14,249 nucleotides of DNA from NCBI GenBank assembly GCA_013153415.1, contig JAADEO010000023.1, positions 1-14,249 of the forward strand. The letters run 5' to 3'. The DNA comes from Deltaproteobacteria bacterium. Lineage in GTDB: Bacteria > Desulfobacterota > Anaeroferrophillalia > Anaeroferrophillales > Tharpellaceae. Of this stretch, positions 13,201-14,249 are shown piece by piece. The notes below the pieces were generated by a model, which saw nothing but the letters and a program-made list of their open reading frames with translations, searched no databases and was not told the DNA's origin. Position numbers and translations under genes: made by a program. Position 1 is the stretch's first letter; the number at the start of each line of letters is the position of its first letter.

Positions 13201-14249
13201 TCAGTAGCAGAGCTCCTCGAATTTCTCGATCCGCTGCTTTTTGAAGGTCAGGCAATAGAGCCGCTTGACGAGTTCTCCGGACGGCCGGGCGCTGGTCAGA
13301 CCGGAAGCCAGGGGGAGGTTACGACACTCGCTCAGGGTCTTTCGCCAGGCATCGGCGTCCCGAGGGCTGCCGTCATCTCCGGCAGCCAGGCGACTTACCA
13401 ATTGGATCGTGTCATACCCCAGGAATTCCAGCAGTTTCGGTTCACTCTCCGGCCACAAGCTCTTGAAACGAGCAAGAAAATCATCGTAGGCCGGATTCAC
13501 CCCAGGGCCGTAGGCATCGACAAAGAGAGCTCCATCGGCGTATTCGCCGGCGGCTTCAAGCAACTCGGTACTGTTCCAGTAACGGCCGCCGAGCAGGAAG
13601 CATTCGTCGAGATCGTAGAAGGCGAGCTGCGGGATCAGCAGTTTCAGGGTCCGGGCCCGGTCGGGAATGACGATAGCATCGAAATCGAGCCGCAGCAACG
13701 GCCGGGGCCGGATCTCTTCCTGGTCGATTTTGAGTTCGTCGCCCTCGATACCGATCTCGCGGGCCAGTTCCAGCAAGCGGTCGGATTGGGGAGGATTATC
13801 TTCGCCTGCAGCGGCTTCCCGTTCCCGGCGCTGCTTCTCTTTCAACCACTCCTCGTATTCCCGCCGCTTGATCTTGTAGGCACGGTAGCGTTCCGGACCA
13901 ATCAGCGTGCGGATGGCGGGACCGTAATCGGGTAGGGCGGCGTCATAATAGACCTGGCGCACGACCCGGCCGCCCCAGGCCGAAACCCGTTTAGCGAAAC
14001 TGACTGCGAACTCGCGTCCGTAACGGTTGCGCGGCACCAGCAGGGCGAAACGCTGTAGTCCAACCTTGACCATCGCCAGGGCGGCGAGATCATCAGCCTG
14101 GTTGCGTATCGTCGGGTAATGGAGAAAAACCCGGTCGTAACGTTCGGGGTCGTGCAGCAGAGGGCTCAAACTGATCATCGTTACCCCAAGAGCCTGGGCC
14201 TCGACCGCGGCGTAGTTGGCAGCCTTGCCGGTATAGGGACCGATGATCA
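13201..14249 (-). CDS. Periplasmic binding-fold protein (Leu/Ile/Val-binding or LpoA-like), 5' end outside window
   Basis: The reading frame is open to the window edge; the ATG at 14178 is internal. The first visible residues, IIGPYTGKAANYAAVEAQAL then GVTMISLSP, are the 'iGp..s..a.a.a..a...gvp.isls' signature of type I periplasmic binding folds. Further landmarks are RFALLVPRNRYGREFAVSF, FDAIVIPD, LIPQLAFYDL and LLGGRYWNS, ending with FLGYDTIQLVSRLAAG. This pattern is shared by ABC-type amino-acid receptors and by LpoA-like activators of peptidoglycan synthases. No transporter genes are adjacent in the window, which slightly favours the LpoA-like reading. Counting from Met14178, residues about 96-160 are a highly charged insertion (RREYEEWLKEKQRRERE and following) within the fold. 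It is convergent with the antiporter operon. Confidence 0.82.
   Translation of the reverse strand, partial: IIGPYTGKAANYAAVEAQALGVTMISLSPLLHDPERYDRVFLHYPTIRNQADDLAALAMVKVGLQRFALLVPRNRYGREFAVSFAKRVSAWGGRVVRQVYYDAALPDYGPAIRTLIGPERYRAYKIKRREYEEWLKEKQRREREAAAGEDNPPQSDRLLELAREIGIEGDELKIDQEEIRPRPLLRLDFDAIVIPDRARTLKLLIPQLAFYDLDECFLLGGRYWNSTELLEAAGEYADGALFVDAYGPGVNPAYDDFLARFKSLWPESEPKLLEFLGYDTIQLVSRLAAGDDGSPRDADAWRKTLSECRNLPLASGLTSARPSGELVKRLYCLTFKKQRIEKFEELCY

Noticed and set aside
1..14249. CRISPR arrays, tRNA or rRNA genes, insertion sequences, attachment sites
   Set aside because: No spaced direct repeats, no cloverleaf-like sequences, no transposase or integrase genes and no terminal inverted repeats were seen. 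Coding density is very high throughout.

Overview
The window comes from the chromosome of a GC-rich, Gram-negative bacterium. The evidence is a tripartite RND efflux operon with an outer-membrane TolC-type component and an LpoA/Leu-binding-type periplasmic protein. The texture of the genes (the type of periplasmic protein, the Mrp/Mbh-type ion pump, heavy ATGA-type translational coupling) is reminiscent of Desulfobacterota/Desulfuromonadales. That placement is an impression from sequence style and was not tested.

Layout. (1) Positions 5056 down to 1, minus strand: a complete efflux operon read tetR, then membrane fusion protein, RND pump, and TolC-type outer-membrane protein (cut by the window edge). 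Joints are 0, 4 and 1 nt. A near-perfect 24-bp palindrome sits over the predicted tetR promoter, so the system looks autorepressed. (2) Positions 5057-5304: divergent intergenic region with one promoter candidate for each direction. (3) Positions 5305-13119, plus strand: ten consecutive genes for membrane subunits of an Mrp/Mbh-type cation/proton antiporter module. The order is mrpE, mrpB, mrpF, mrpG, mbhD-like, mbhE-like, mrpC, mrpD, a NuoL/MrpA-like large subunit, and a third NuoM/MrpD-like large subunit. No hydrogenase, NADH-dehydrogenase or other redox subunit is present. A promoter candidate precedes the first gene and a strong intrinsic terminator follows the last, so the module seems complete as it stands. 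(4) Positions 13147-13180: a bidirectional terminator. (5) Positions 13201 to the end, minus strand: a periplasmic binding-fold protein, 5' end outside the window.

How it works together. The Mrp-like proteins should form one large inner-membrane complex that exchanges Na+ (or another cation) for protons, or that couples to an unseen partner. The small subunits E, F, G, B, C and the split MrpA C-terminal pieces (MbhD/MbhE) would form the cation-translocating part, with three proton-channel-type subunits instead of the usual two.

The most interesting signals are in the large subunits. The NuoL-like protein has lysine where the family has its nearly invariant TM5 glutamate (E. coli NuoL Glu144). 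The last large subunit has asparagine where NuoM/MrpD have the mid-membrane TM8 lysine. Together with the unusual subunit set and order, this makes the cluster a candidate for a variant Mrp-type pump with altered proton routing.
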